Of a DNA stretch of 53,362 nucleotides, positions 14,058-23,060 are shown piece after piece. Where the stretch lies: positions 1 through 53,362 of the forward strand of contig NZ_RKKE01000012.1 in assembly GCF_003797125.1 (NCBI RefSeq), read 5' to 3'. Source of the DNA: Shewanella frigidimarina (lineage in GTDB: Bacteria > Pseudomonadota > Gammaproteobacteria > Enterobacterales > Shewanellaceae). Made by a program: the position numbers and the translations under genes. Under the pieces are notes generated by a model. That model had not been told where the DNA came from. It did not search any database and was given only the letters and a program-made list of their open reading frames with translations. Each line of letters begins with the position of its first letter. Position 1 is the stretch's first letter.

Positions 14058-14296
14058 ATAAGGTAACCAAAATGTTCAGTACCAAACAAGGTGTGGTCAC
14101 GTTATCAACCCCGTTCTTCACGCTAATGCACGAACAGCAGCAAGTTGAAGCAACTTATAAACCCAACAACTACAACGGCTGGGGTATGTGCAAAACGTTT
14201 AACGCTATTGAAGTCAGTAACTTTACCCAAGCAGATGCAGAGCTATTTGCCAGCACCGCCGATTCAAAACTACGCATACAGGGGCAAGCAGCATGA
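14054..14296 (+). CDS. Small protein of the repressor-controlled operon
   Basis: An 80-residue protein of mixed composition (TTLSTPFFTLMHEQQQVEATYKP-like beta segments). It overlaps both neighbours by four bases (ATGA at each end), which strongly supports translation. No family is recognised. Confidence 0.6.
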   Translation: MNKVTKMFSTKQGVVTLSTPFFTLMHEQQQVEATYKPNNYNGWGMCKTFNAIEVSNFTQADAELFASTADSKLRIQGQAA

Positions 14297-14418
14297 AAAA
14301 GTCAGACGTTATCAAAGAAGCATTAAAACAATGGTATGCCCTTCCCCGCAATCAGGTCGGCTCATGCCAGCATTACATGAAAACACTAGCAGAAAAGCTT
14401 AAAAAGGAAGGTCAATAA
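14293..14418 (+). CDS. 41-residue protein of the repressor-controlled operon
   Basis: A short basic helical protein, MKKSDVIKEALKQWY...YMKTLAEKLKKEGQ. Its ATG overlaps the stop of the gene before (ATGA) and its stop overlaps the ATG of the AlpA-like gene (TAATG). These two junctions make it a well-supported gene despite its size. The composition suggests a DNA- or protein-binding helix. Its function is unknown. Confidence 0.65.
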   Translation: MKKSDVIKEALKQWYALPRNQVGSCQHYMKTLAEKLKKEGQ

Positions 14419-14639
14419 TGAGTAATTTAAATCAACAAGAAAGTCACACCAATACAGGAATACAACAAGAACCATTGTTCCTCAACACCAAAGAAGTCAT
14501 GGTGCGTTATCGGATCGGCTCTACTGCTACATTATGGAAGTGGCGCAAAACTCTTGGTTTCCCAAACCCAATCCATAATGGGCGATTTTACAACATACAA
14601 GCACTTAAAAAGTGGGATGAAGAGCAATTGGCATCTTAA
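14418..14639 (+). CDS. AlpA/excisionase-like DNA-binding protein
   Basis: A 73-residue protein with the AlpA/MerR-like winged-helix pattern LNTKEVMVRYRIGSTATLWKWR...GFPNPIHNGRFYNIQALKKWDEEQL. Such proteins act as excision directionality factors or activators of integrase genes. It is the last gene of the repressor-controlled operon, and its stop overlaps the 3' end of the convergent integrase gene by four bases. Excision would thus be induced when the repressor is inactivated. Confidence 0.8.
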   Translation: MSNLNQQESHTNTGIQQEPLFLNTKEVMVRYRIGSTATLWKWRKTLGFPNPIHNGRFYNIQALKKWDEEQLAS

Positions 14640-15844
14640 GGCAAGGTATCCAACAACATTGCATTTCTATCCCCTTTAGCAGACAGCAGTTTTTCCGTCC
14701 ACATTTGGTATGCTGCTGCTTGCTCATCTAGCCAATCATGCTTGTTATAAACAGCCATCACACCACCAAGGACATGACCTAGCATTTTTTCTGTTACATG
14801 CGGCAAAACACCAAGCTCAGAAAGTCTCGTTGAAATAGTTCTTCTGAAATCATGCAGTCTCCAGTCTGGAATATCTACTCTTGGTCTGATTTCTCTGACT
14901 AATTTATTAACCGACGCTATACCAACAGGTTTTTTAAAGTCATTTGGTGCAGGAAAAGTCCATTGAGAGCGATGTAAAGACCATTGTTCTTGAAGCAGCT
15001 CGAGTAAAGCTGGGCTTATTGGCCGCCTGATAGGTTGGTTAGTTTTACTGTTAACAACCGGAACGGTCCACACCATGCTGTCTAAATCAAAATCAGCACG
15101 ACTTGATTTAAGTAGCTCAGACACCCTCGCCCCTGTCATCATGCAAGCCTTTATAGAATTAGTGATGGTTCTTGTTGCTCTTGTTTTATCTAGCTCACGC
15201 CAAATTCTCCCGCATTCGAGTACGGTTAACACTCGTGAACCAACTGTGGAGGCTGAGCCAATGTCTGATACTCTAAGCTGTAACACATCAACCGATTTGA
15301 TTAATTGTCTTCTTACAGACCAATTTAGTATTGTCTTTAACTGTTTCAGTATCGCGCCAGAGGTTACTCGACTCACTTTTGATTTCTCATCAAAGAAGTC
15401 AATCCATTCTCCAAGTGTAATATCATCAACTAACCTATCATCAAAAGCATCAAACAAATGCACACGAAAACATGATTGATAGGTAGCAATCGTTCCAGGC
15501 TTTAACGAACTACCTTGTTTAAGTAAAAACTGTTCGCAGCAATATCTGACATTCACTTTGCCTCTTCTTGTATTGCGTTGTTTCCAATACACTCTTGGAT
15601 CTGTATCATTCGCTAATGCGTTTCTCAGTTCAGGTACGAATTTTCGAGCTTCAGATAATTTAACATCAGGATAGCGACCTAAAGTTAAACGTCCAACAGA
15701 AGAACGAAAACGGAAGCGGTACTGCCAAGTTATAGTGCCGGCATTACTAATGCGGACACTTAAACCGTCACGGTCAGCAATCTCAGGCTTACCAGTATAT
15801 GGTTTTCCGTTTATAGAACGTAACTGCGTGTCAGATAAAGACAT
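14636..15844 (-). CDS. P4-type tyrosine integrase
   Basis: A 402-residue integrase. The N-terminal DUF4102-type arm-binding domain (about 1-90) includes GRYPDVKLSEARK. A core-binding domain (about 95-190) follows, then a catalytic domain with Arg240 (TGARVSELL), His331-x-x-Arg334 (HDFRRT), His357 (LGHVLGG) and nucleophile Tyr366 (VYNKHDWLDEQ). All residues needed are present. Its 5' end faces the chromosomal sbcB gene, so the attachment site probably lies in 15845-16030. It is distinct from the recombinase at 5897-7156. Confidence 0.9.
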   Translation of the reverse strand: MSLSDTQLRSINGKPYTGKPEIADRDGLSVRISNAGTITWQYRFRFRSSVGRLTLGRYPDVKLSEARKFVPELRNALANDTDPRVYWKQRNTRRGKVNVRYCCEQFLLKQGSSLKPGTIATYQSCFRVHLFDAFDDRLVDDITLGEWIDFFDEKSKVSRVTSGAILKQLKTILNWSVRRQLIKSVDVLQLRVSDIGSASTVGSRVLTVLECGRIWRELDKTRATRTITNSIKACMMTGARVSELLKSSRADFDLDSMVWTVPVVNSKTNQPIRRPISPALLELLQEQWSLHRSQWTFPAPNDFKKPVGIASVNKLVREIRPRVDIPDWRLHDFRRTISTRLSELGVLPHVTEKMLGHVLGGVMAVYNKHDWLDEQAAAYQMWTEKLLSAKGDRNAMLLDTLP

Positions 15845-16030
15845 TTAAAAAATCCGTGTACAGATTTATTACTCGATATAACGAGTTTATGACACAAAAC
15901 CAAATATGTACACACAGGTGTACGCGGAAGCTAAAGCAGTACAAGAAAACCAACTAAATTAGAATGAAAGGTTTAAAGCGGATTTAACCATGATTTACAT
16001 AAAGTTAAATGCAAAAATGAGCAGAATAAA
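15845..16030. other. Probable attachment-site region of the element
   Basis: The non-coding segment between the integrase and sbcB contains three TGTAC words (15857-15861, 15907-15911, 15919-15923) and an inverted repeat ACTCG(6)CGAGT near 15871-15886. Clusters of short repeats next to int commonly serve as integrase arm sites. No matching direct repeat was found at the left side of the element, so the core and the left end are not defined. Confidence 0.4.
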
Positions 16031-17452
16031 ATGAAAATAAATCATGAAGAAACCCCATCACTTTACTGGCACGATTATGAAACATTCGGGGCAAACCCAA
16101 GCAAAGATCGTCCGTCTCAGTTTGCGGGTATTCGAACCGATCTAGAACTCAACATTATCGGCGAACCTGAAACCTTTTATTGCAAACTCGCGCCTGACTA
16201 TTTACCGTCTCCTGAAGCCATATTAATTACGGGGATAACTCCACAACTGGCCAACCTTAAGGGTGTACCAGAAGCTGAGTTCATGAAACGTATTAATACG
16301 CTGTTTAGCCAACCCAACACCTGTGTTGTGGGCTATAACTCATTACGTTTTGATGATGAGGTCAGTCGTTATGGTTTCTATCGTAATTTTATCGACCCTT
16401 ATGGGCGAGAATGGCAAAACGGTAATTCTCGTTGGGATATCATTGACTTGGTTCGGGCTTGCTATGCATTTCGCCCAGACGGAATTAATTGGCCAAAGAA
16501 AGAAGATGGCTCACCGAGTTTTAAGCTTGAGTTGCTTACCCAGGCGAATGGCTTAAGTCATGAAAAAGCGCATGATGCCATGTCAGATGTTTATGCCACT
16601 ATAGCAATGGCTAAATTGATAAAGCAGACACACCCAAAGTTGTACGAATACTACTTTAATTTAAGACGTAAACAAGCAGTTGCAGACCATATTGATGTCC
16701 TAAAGATGCAACCTTTGGTTCATGTCAGTTCAAAGATTAGTGCGTTACAAGGCTGTACTACATTAATTGCGCCTGTTGCGTATCACCCAACTAATAAAAA
16801 TGCGGTGATATGTATTAATTTGGCCATGGACATCTCACCATTATTAGAACTATCAGCTCAAGAAATAAACGACCGCATGTATACATCGCGTCAAAATTTA
16901 GCTGAAAACGAGCTCGCGATACCACTCAAACAGATCCACCTCAACAAGTGTCCTTTTATCGGTTCGCCAAAATTACTTGACGACGAGGTAGCTGAAAAAT
17001 TACAGTTTGATAAAGCATTCGCACGTGAGCAATATAAACGCTTAAAAAACCATCCAGAATTGCGCGAAAAGCTTAACCAAGTATTTGAACTTGAATCAGA
17101 TCGTAAAGCGATAACCGATCCTGATTTAATGCTATATAGCGGTGGATTTTTCAGCCATGCTGATAAAACCAAAATAGACATTATTTGCCATACCGCACCA
17201 CATAATTTAGCGGCATTAGCATTGCAGTTTGATGATCCACGGATCAATGAAATGTTATTTCGTTTTCGGGCACGTAATTATCCAGAAACATTAAGCGACA
17301 GTGAAGCCCGTAAATGGCGAGATTTCTGTCAACAACGCTTATCGGATGCCGATTATGTGATTAAACTCGAAAACCTGGTTGAAGAAACCAGCGAGAATGA
17401 ACACAAACAAAAGCTATTAAAAGCCCTATATCAATATTTACAGTCGTTATAG
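16031..17452 (+). CDS. sbcB: Exodeoxyribonuclease I
   Basis: A 473-residue protein of the usual size for exonuclease I, which degrades single-stranded DNA 3' to 5' in recombination and mismatch repair. The DEDDh core is visible: HDYETFGANPSKDRPSQFAG carries the first acidic residues (Asp15, Glu17). GYNSLRFDDEV is the second motif, and HEKAHDAMSDV the His/Asp motif at about residue 180. The C-terminal SH3-like and helical regions are full length. It is the first chromosomal core gene to the right of the phage-like element and appears undisturbed. Confidence 0.95.
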   Translation: MKINHEETPSLYWHDYETFGANPSKDRPSQFAGIRTDLELNIIGEPETFYCKLAPDYLPSPEAILITGITPQLANLKGVPEAEFMKRINTLFSQPNTCVVGYNSLRFDDEVSRYGFYRNFIDPYGREWQNGNSRWDIIDLVRACYAFRPDGINWPKKEDGSPSFKLELLTQANGLSHEKAHDAMSDVYATIAMAKLIKQTHPKLYEYYFNLRRKQAVADHIDVLKMQPLVHVSSKISALQGCTTLIAPVAYHPTNKNAVICINLAMDISPLLELSAQEINDRMYTSRQNLAENELAIPLKQIHLNKCPFIGSPKLLDDEVAEKLQFDKAFAREQYKRLKNHPELREKLNQVFELESDRKAITDPDLMLYSGGFFSHADKTKIDIICHTAPHNLAALALQFDDPRINEMLFRFRARNYPETLSDSEARKWRDFCQQRLSDADYVIKLENLVEETSENEHKQKLLKALYQYLQSL

Positions 17453-17497
17453 TAAATTTTATTTTTATCCAATTTATTTCATCTAAGGATTAAGGGA

Positions 17498-18394
17498 ATG
17501 CAAAATCGTTTTTTAGAGAGCATTACTCAACTAGACAAGCCTTTGGCCAATGCGCTGGTACCATTATTACATGACCAATTTTGCGGTCATATTGATGCAA
17601 GTCAATTTGCAGGCCTAGTTAATGCAAGTGGTAAAACAGAGCAACAAGTGCTTATGGATTTATTACCTATTGCCGCAGCACTCGCTAACCCTCCAATAAG
17701 TGAGTTTTATGTCGGCGCTATTGCAAAAGGTAGCAGTGGCGACTTGTACATGGGCGCTAATTTAGAATTACCCGGTGAAGCGTTATTTCACAGTGTTCAT
17801 GCAGAACAAAGTGCCATCAGCCATGCATGGTTGAGCGGTGAAACTGAAATTGTTGATATTATTGTAAATTTCAGCCCTTGTGGTCATTGTCGTCAATTTA
17901 TGAACGAACTGGTCAATGGCAGTAAGATTAATATTCACCTGCCAAATCAAGAGACCCAAACATTAGCGCATTATTTACCTTATGGGTTTGGACCTTCAGA
18001 CTTAGATGTGACAGTGCCATTGCTATGTAAGCGCGAGCAAGAATTTAATTGTGATTCAGATGACCCAATGATCATCGAAGCCATTGATCAAATGGGCCTC
18101 AGTTACGCACCCTACACTAATAATAATGCAGCTGTAGTATTAGAAACCAACGATGGCGCCACTTTCTGTGGTCGTTATGCTGAAAGTGCGGCATTCAATC
18201 CATCAATGCAACCGATGCAAATGGCTCTATCCAATTTAATCCGCAATAACCGTCACTACAGCGAAATAAAGCGCGCGGTATTAGTTGAATCATCAGTAGG
18301 TAAAATTACCTTGGTCGGCGCTGCTATGGATGCTCTGCATGCAATTGCACCGATTGAGCTTCAACATATGGTTGTAGAGCCATTGCTTGGATAA
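17498..18394 (+). CDS. cdd: Cytidine deaminase
   Basis: A 298-residue enzyme of the long dimeric E. coli type, deaminating cytidine and deoxycytidine in pyrimidine salvage. The zinc site is intact: His101-Ala-Glu103 (HAEQSAI) with the catalytic Glu, plus Cys128 and Cys131 in PCGHCRQF. The C-terminal broken-site domain is present. It lies 45 bases after sbcB, the usual neighbour in Shewanella-like genomes, and is followed by a strong terminator. Confidence 0.95.
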   Translation: MQNRFLESITQLDKPLANALVPLLHDQFCGHIDASQFAGLVNASGKTEQQVLMDLLPIAAALANPPISEFYVGAIAKGSSGDLYMGANLELPGEALFHSVHAEQSAISHAWLSGETEIVDIIVNFSPCGHCRQFMNELVNGSKINIHLPNQETQTLAHYLPYGFGPSDLDVTVPLLCKREQEFNCDSDDPMIIEAIDQMGLSYAPYTNNNAAVVLETNDGATFCGRYAESAAFNPSMQPMQMALSNLIRNNRHYSEIKRAVLVESSVGKITLVGAAMDALHAIAPIELQHMVVEPLLG

Positions 18395-18432
18395 ATAACA
18401 GTAACTTATTATCTTGAATGTTAAAATAAATG

Positions 18433-18460
18433 AAAGGCGCTAATGAGCGCCTTTTTTATT
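18433..18460 (+). terminator. Rho-independent terminator after cdd
   Basis: AAAGGCGCT pairs with AGCGCCTTT around a four-base AATG loop, followed by T-rich sequence. Confidence 0.9.
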
Positions 18461-18549
18461 ATGTTTTCTCTGCATAAAACCGAGATTAATAATGTATTAT
18501 ATTTTAACAATCTGCAGCTAATACCATGCTAAGCTAATTAACACTTTGA

Positions 18550-18610
18550 TGTGCATAAGATTAAGTTTTCAATGTACATAAGATTAATCCTCTGTGTACA
18601 CGATATTAAG
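18550..18610. repeat. Three phased direct repeats upstream of ydbH
   Basis: The word TGTGCATAAGATTAAG (18550) recurs as TGTACATAAGATTAAT (18573) and TGTACACGATATTAAG (18595). Spacings of 23 and 22 bases place the copies on the same DNA face. This is the pattern of a multi-site regulator-binding region. The regulator is unknown. Confidence 0.5.
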
Positions 18611-18845
18611 CAAACAATTGTTTATTGGGCTATTTGATTATTTAACAGCCAAAAATTTCAATCTAAAATGATGGTTAATCAACAACCGCTGACACACATA
18701 TTATCTCGGTTGAAGATCAGATAATGAATAAAGTTATGACCATGAGCGTGTTAATCAATCTTGTAGTCAAATTCAAATGAAAAAAGCGACATTATTAACG
18801 GGCACATCGTTATCCATGAACAAGCAAACATAAAGCGAGTCACTA

Positions 18846-21800
18846 TTGCGCATATCGACCCTTAACAAGATTTTACTCTTTGTTCTGTTTTGTACGGTAG
18901 CGCTAGTGTGGGCCATTATCGAAAATGCCAAACCTCTTACGGTCAAAATACTCAACAACTTATTGGCCGACAACCACATAGAAGTGCTTAATTTTGATGC
19001 CGAATATGTCTCATTTAATCATATTCGGATCCCCAGATTAGTCTTAAAAATTGAAGACAGTCATATTGCCATCCAAGAGTTTAATCTTGAGCTACGCGAC
19101 AGCCTGCAAATTCTTAAAAACCAACAAATCAACGCCGACGATATCGTTAGCATCAAAACCCAAAGTGTGTACGTTGATTTAGGTGACAGTTTTTTCATTC
19201 GTCAATCACAACAAACTGAAGAATCACCAGCGGCGATGCAACTCAACCTCGCAAAATTACCTACGATTGAGTTAGGTGAAATTAACATTAAGCTGCCAGT
19301 GCTGGATAAAGATCTCCCACAGCAACACACTTTAAAGATGGACAAGCTTACCTTGACCCAAAAAGGTCAACTAAATACCTTGTGGCGCTTTAATGATTTC
19401 CCGCTATTTAGCCTAGATGCCACCTTAGACAAGCGTGCCTGGCAATTTAACACCCTAGTTGATTTAGGGCTAAGCTATCAAGGACTTAATTCGTTAGAAC
19501 AGTATTTAAACTTATTAAACAATAAGCAGCAATCACAACAAGTGCAAAGCAATAATATGCTTTATGGCTTGCATAAGCAGCTATTACAACTTCTACAACC
19601 TATTCGTCAACAACAAGTCACCATCGAAGGCCAATGGACGGCCAATAGTAAAATTAACTTAATCAGCGGCGAGATGAGCAGCCAGCAATCAATAGACGGT
19701 TTATCTTTACACTCACCACTGTGGTCCAGTGTTTATTTTTCGCCGCAACAACCTGTTAAAGCAATGCTGAATTTGGGCTATTACCCTATAACGGCTTCAC
19801 TAGACAACAGCAAAACCACTGATGCCTTCGCAGTAAAACTAGATATTGCACCGCTAAATTATCAACTGTCGCCCTCACAAGACGACAGAAGTAAATTAAT
19901 TGCATTATTAACTGGTGAGAACGCCAATCAAATAATTCATATCATTGACAAATTAACCCCTAAATCGACTTCTCAGCTAGCCAGCATCGATGTCGACATG
20001 GCTTATCCTATTGAAGTCGTTATCCCGCTGCAAAATGATGCTCTACCTCTGCAGGTGTCAATTCCTGATCTAAGCGTCAGCATTGAAGGGTTATTGCTCC
20101 AAAGCAAATTAAAGCTGGCGCACACCACATTCAATAGTCATCAACAATTTAGCAGCCACTTCGATTGGGGGATGGCATTGTCGACCCTGGAAGCAACAGT
20201 CAAGACAGAACAACAGCCAATCAACACACTCGCCGCTGACGATATAACCGTAACGGCCAGTAAGAATGTATCCGTACCAACACCAGTAACCGCAATGGCT
20301 CCAAGTCTTATCGATATTAAAGCCTTATTCCCTGAGATCCCGTTAGAGCTGTTGTCTTTGTCTGATGCTAAAGTGAGTCTAATCGGTCAAATATCGCAGT
20401 GGCAACAACATCAACTCGAATTATCATTACTGCCAAGCTCCAGCGTAGCTGTCAACAACACAAGTATATTGCGCAGTATTAACAGTGAGAATGAACAACA
20501 TACCAAGCAGACCAAAAAAACTTCTGCACAATTGGGAGCATTCGGGCTTGTACTCAATGACACCTCGACCATGTCATTCAAACAAAATAATACTCAACTC
20601 AATCTATCTCCGTTTACGCTGCAAATTGGCCAATTGATTGTTCAACAAGCTACTCAAGTGGACAACAGTAAGCTATCGACTACACTGGCCTCGGTTAAAA
20701 AAGCCGATATTGCTATCAATCAAAGCATAACCTTAGCGTTACTTCAGGATGAGCCCATCGACAAGTCGCTAGAACGTTGGTTACAAAACCCTGCAACCAA
20801 CGACATCGCTTGGCGTATCAATAAACTCGATATCACCAAGCAACTAGGAAAAAGTCGCCGCCAACCACTACTTGCACTGGATAAGATTACGGTTACTCAG
20901 CAACTCAATTTATCCAAAGGATTACTGGTCGGTAGTGAACAATGGCAACTCGACACCCTTAACTTAAGCAGTTATCACTTACTTAAATTTGCCGATAAAA
21001 AAAGCCCATTATCATTAGCTGGCCAATGGACTTTTGATACCGATATTGAAACAGCAATCAAGACATTACAAAAAGTTCAACCCCTGCCAGATAACTTTAC
21101 AATTCAAGGCCACAGCAAACTAATCGCAGGTTTTGCGTTAAGCGAAATAGGCAACACCAGTCAGTTTGAAATGAAAATTCAACAACAGTTGTCATCTTTG
21201 TCAGGTCAATGGGAAGATAAAACCTTTAATGGTGGTGACGTGTTTGCCCAATGTCAATTTAACTGGCAGCAAACTCACGATGGCCCTAATACTCCAGCAG
21301 CAGAGAAACACTTTGCCCACAGTCAATTAGTCTGCCCACAAACCGCAATCAGTTTGCAGCAAGCTAAGCTTGGTTTATCGCTAACAAACTTGAATTTGAA
21401 TGCCGATATCGAACTTAACAAAGACGGCAATAAAGCACCGGCCAATTGGTTACAGCAAGTTACAGGGTTAAGCGAGACCAACATCAACCTTACCGCCAGC
21501 GGCGACATGCTTGATGGACGCTTTTTATTACCTGAGTTTGTGTTAAAACTGCATGATAAATCTTATGGATACTTATTATTACAAGGGTTGAGTCTAGAAA
21601 AATTCTTAGAAGAGCAACCGCAAGTGGGTGTTAAAGCCAATGGCTTATTTGATGGCGTATTACCCGCGGTACTGGTTGATGGCAAAGTGACTGTTACTGG
21701 TGGCAAACTGGCTGCGCGAGCACCTGGAGGATTAATTGAAGTTGCCGGAAATCCTGCAATGGATCAGCTAGAATTATCTCAGCCTTATCTTGGATTAGTC

Positions 21801-22022
21801 TTTACCGCACTTGAGCATCTTAACTATACTGAATTGTCGAGCTCCTTTGACATGATACCCAACGGCGATGCACAGATTAATATTGCAGTAAAAGGTAACA
21901 GCCGTGACATTGAGCGCCCTGTTCACCTTAATTACTCTCACCAAGAAAACTTAATTCAGTTATACAAAAGTACTCAGATCGGTAATCAGCTACAAAGCAA
22001 AATTGAAGCAAAAGTCCAATAG
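18846..22022 (+). CDS. ydbH: YdbH-family AsmA-like envelope lipid-transport protein
   Basis: A 1058-residue protein with one N-terminal membrane anchor (residues about 8-26, ILLFVLFCTVALVWAII) and a long beta-rich periplasmic body. The C-terminal third carries the dicarboxylate-type LDGRFLLPEFVLKL and GLFDGVLPAVLVDGKVTV region typical of YdbH. YdbH, with YhdP and TamB, moves phospholipids between the inner and outer membranes, working with YnbE at the outer membrane and YdbL. The start is TTG 18846, which places the anchor at the N-terminus; no upstream ATG is in frame. It forms an operon with the next two genes. Confidence 0.9.
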   Translation: MRISTLNKILLFVLFCTVALVWAIIENAKPLTVKILNNLLADNHIEVLNFDAEYVSFNHIRIPRLVLKIEDSHIAIQEFNLELRDSLQILKNQQINADDIVSIKTQSVYVDLGDSFFIRQSQQTEESPAAMQLNLAKLPTIELGEINIKLPVLDKDLPQQHTLKMDKLTLTQKGQLNTLWRFNDFPLFSLDATLDKRAWQFNTLVDLGLSYQGLNSLEQYLNLLNNKQQSQQVQSNNMLYGLHKQLLQLLQPIRQQQVTIEGQWTANSKINLISGEMSSQQSIDGLSLHSPLWSSVYFSPQQPVKAMLNLGYYPITASLDNSKTTDAFAVKLDIAPLNYQLSPSQDDRSKLIALLTGENANQIIHIIDKLTPKSTSQLASIDVDMAYPIEVVIPLQNDALPLQVSIPDLSVSIEGLLLQSKLKLAHTTFNSHQQFSSHFDWGMALSTLEATVKTEQQPINTLAADDITVTASKNVSVPTPVTAMAPSLIDIKALFPEIPLELLSLSDAKVSLIGQISQWQQHQLELSLLPSSSVAVNNTSILRSINSENEQHTKQTKKTSAQLGAFGLVLNDTSTMSFKQNNTQLNLSPFTLQIGQLIVQQATQVDNSKLSTTLASVKKADIAINQSITLALLQDEPIDKSLERWLQNPATNDIAWRINKLDITKQLGKSRRQPLLALDKITVTQQLNLSKGLLVGSEQWQLDTLNLSSYHLLKFADKKSPLSLAGQWTFDTDIETAIKTLQKVQPLPDNFTIQGHSKLIAGFALSEIGNTSQFEMKIQQQLSSLSGQWEDKTFNGGDVFAQCQFNWQQTHDGPNTPAAEKHFAHSQLVCPQTAISLQQAKLGLSLTNLNLNADIELNKDGNKAPANWLQQVTGLSETNINLTASGDMLDGRFLLPEFVLKLHDKSYGYLLLQGLSLEKFLEEQPQVGVKANGLFDGVLPAVLVDGKVTVTGGKLAARAPGGLIEVAGNPAMDQLELSQPYLGLVFTALEHLNYTELSSSFDMIPNGDAQINIAVKGNSRDIERPVHLNYSHQENLIQLYKSTQIGNQLQSKIEAKVQ

Positions 22023-22043
22023 CAGCATAAAAGGATCGTCCAC

Positions 22044-22244
22044 GTGAAATATTCATCGACATATTTAGTCAGTATCAGCACCATAATGGCATCGTTATGG
22101 TTATCAGCTTGTACGCCTACCGTAAAGATAGAGCCACCTGACAAGCCAATTGTCATTAACTTAAATGTTAAAATTGAGCATGAAATTAGAATTAAAGTGG
22201 AAAAAGAACTCAATAATTTACTTGAGAATGACGAGTTATTTTAA
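22044..22244 (+). CDS. ynbE: YnbE-type outer-membrane lipoprotein
   Basis: A 66-residue lipoprotein with lipobox LSAC (Cys at about residue 23), followed by TPTVKIEPPDKPIVINLNVKI. This is the conserved YnbE segment thought to complete the YdbH beta-groove at the outer membrane. The start is GTG 22044, with AAAGGA upstream. It sits between ydbH and ydbL, the conserved order. Confidence 0.9.
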   Translation: MKYSSTYLVSISTIMASLWLSACTPTVKIEPPDKPIVINLNVKIEHEIRIKVEKELNNLLENDELF

Positions 22245-22259
22245 GCAGAGGTTATCAAG

Positions 22260-22592
22260 ATGAAATCTAGATTCGCTTTAGCCACTGCCGTATGCTTAAC
22301 CAGTTTATTATGGTGTGCCACTGCTTGGGCAATGACATTGCAAGAAGCCAAAACAGCCAGACTAGTAGGTGAGCAAACAAACGGTTATTTAGGTGTTGTT
22401 ATTCCATCACCTGAATCACAACAACTAGTACTGACGGTTAATGCCAAACGCAAACACTATTATCAAATCATCGCTGAGAGAAATAAAATTAGCCTTGATA
22501 AAATTGCCACTCTTGCGGCTCAAAAAGCGATTGAAGCAGCGGAACCTGGGCATATGATCCAAACACCACAAGGGAAATGGCTAAAAAAATAA
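22260..22592 (+). CDS. ydbL: YdbL-family (DUF1318) periplasmic protein
   Basis: A 110-residue protein with a signal peptide ending at about AWA-MTLQEAK. A single DUF1318 domain follows, with TARLVGEQTNGYLGVV and the C-terminal GHMIQTPQGKWLKK that identify the family. YdbL modulates YdbH-YnbE interaction in E. coli. It is the last gene of the operon and its final codons run into the terminator stem. Confidence 0.9.
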   Translation: MKSRFALATAVCLTSLLWCATAWAMTLQEAKTARLVGEQTNGYLGVVIPSPESQQLVLTVNAKRKHYYQIIAERNKISLDKIATLAAQKAIEAAEPGHMIQTPQGKWLKK

Positions 22593-22621
22593 CCACGAGA
22601 GGCACCTCTACGTGGTTATTT
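22587..22621. terminator. Bidirectional terminator between ydbL and the next gene
   Basis: AAATAACCACG pairs with CGTGGTTATTT, with a nested AGAGG/CCTCT stem inside. A/T-rich flanks on both sides let it serve the convergent genes on both strands. Confidence 0.85.
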
Positions 22622-22637
22622 CACATCTAACAAACCA

Positions 22638-23042
22638 TTACATGGTCGCCATAATCCAATAATCTAAGCGCTTCTGTGGGTCTGTTACAATCGATTTGCA
22701 AGAGTCTTTGTATTTTGACATCAATGCGCCTAAGTTATTCGATCCAGCTAATTTATCAATTTGCTTTTGTTTAGCTGCAACAACATCTTTTTCAACTTGC
22801 TCAGGAGCACGGTACTTACCCGCTATAGCCACGGCATCAATTGCGGAGGTTTTTAAACGATCGCCCACCGCTTTCATTTGTGGGGCATTCATCGCAGCAA
22901 TCGCTTCCGAGCTAATTTGATAATACGCTGCACATTCAAGTAGTTCATCAGTGAATGCTTTTTCTGCAGCATCTTCTGCATGTGCAGTTACACTCATGCA
23001 TATAGCCGACACAGTAAAAACCCACATAGCAGATTTGTTCAT
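22638..23042 (-). CDS. Small periplasmic protein of unknown function
   Basis: A 134-residue protein with a signal peptide (WVFTVSAICMSVTAHA) and an alpha-helical mature part with two Cys (ELLECAAYY and YKDSCKSIV), probably disulfide-linked. GAAGGAAAA lies just before the ATG at 23042. The family appears common in Shewanella-like bacteria, but I cannot assign a function. Confidence 0.75.
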   Translation of the reverse strand: MNKSAMWVFTVSAICMSVTAHAEDAAEKAFTDELLECAAYYQISSEAIAAMNAPQMKAVGDRLKTSAIDAVAIAGKYRAPEQVEKDVVAAKQKQIDKLAGSNNLGALMSKYKDSCKSIVTDPQKRLDYWIMATM

Positions 23043-23060
23043 GGTAATTTTCCTTCGTTT

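Larger units (their letters stand above)
18395..18845. other. Intergenic region with terminator and triple repeat
   Basis: It holds the cdd terminator (18433-18460) and three phased copies of a 16-base word (18550-18610) upstream of ydbH. No small gene is supported. Confidence 0.5.

Noticed and set aside
5229..15844. Interpretation as a typical phage-inducible chromosomal island
   Set aside because: The gene set is lambda-like (CI, Cro/YdaS, O, P, Q) rather than the usual island set; satellite status is kept only as one option.
15845..16030. tRNA or tmRNA as integration target
   Set aside because: No cloverleaf or tRNA 3' end could be recognised next to the integrase; the target is left undefined.
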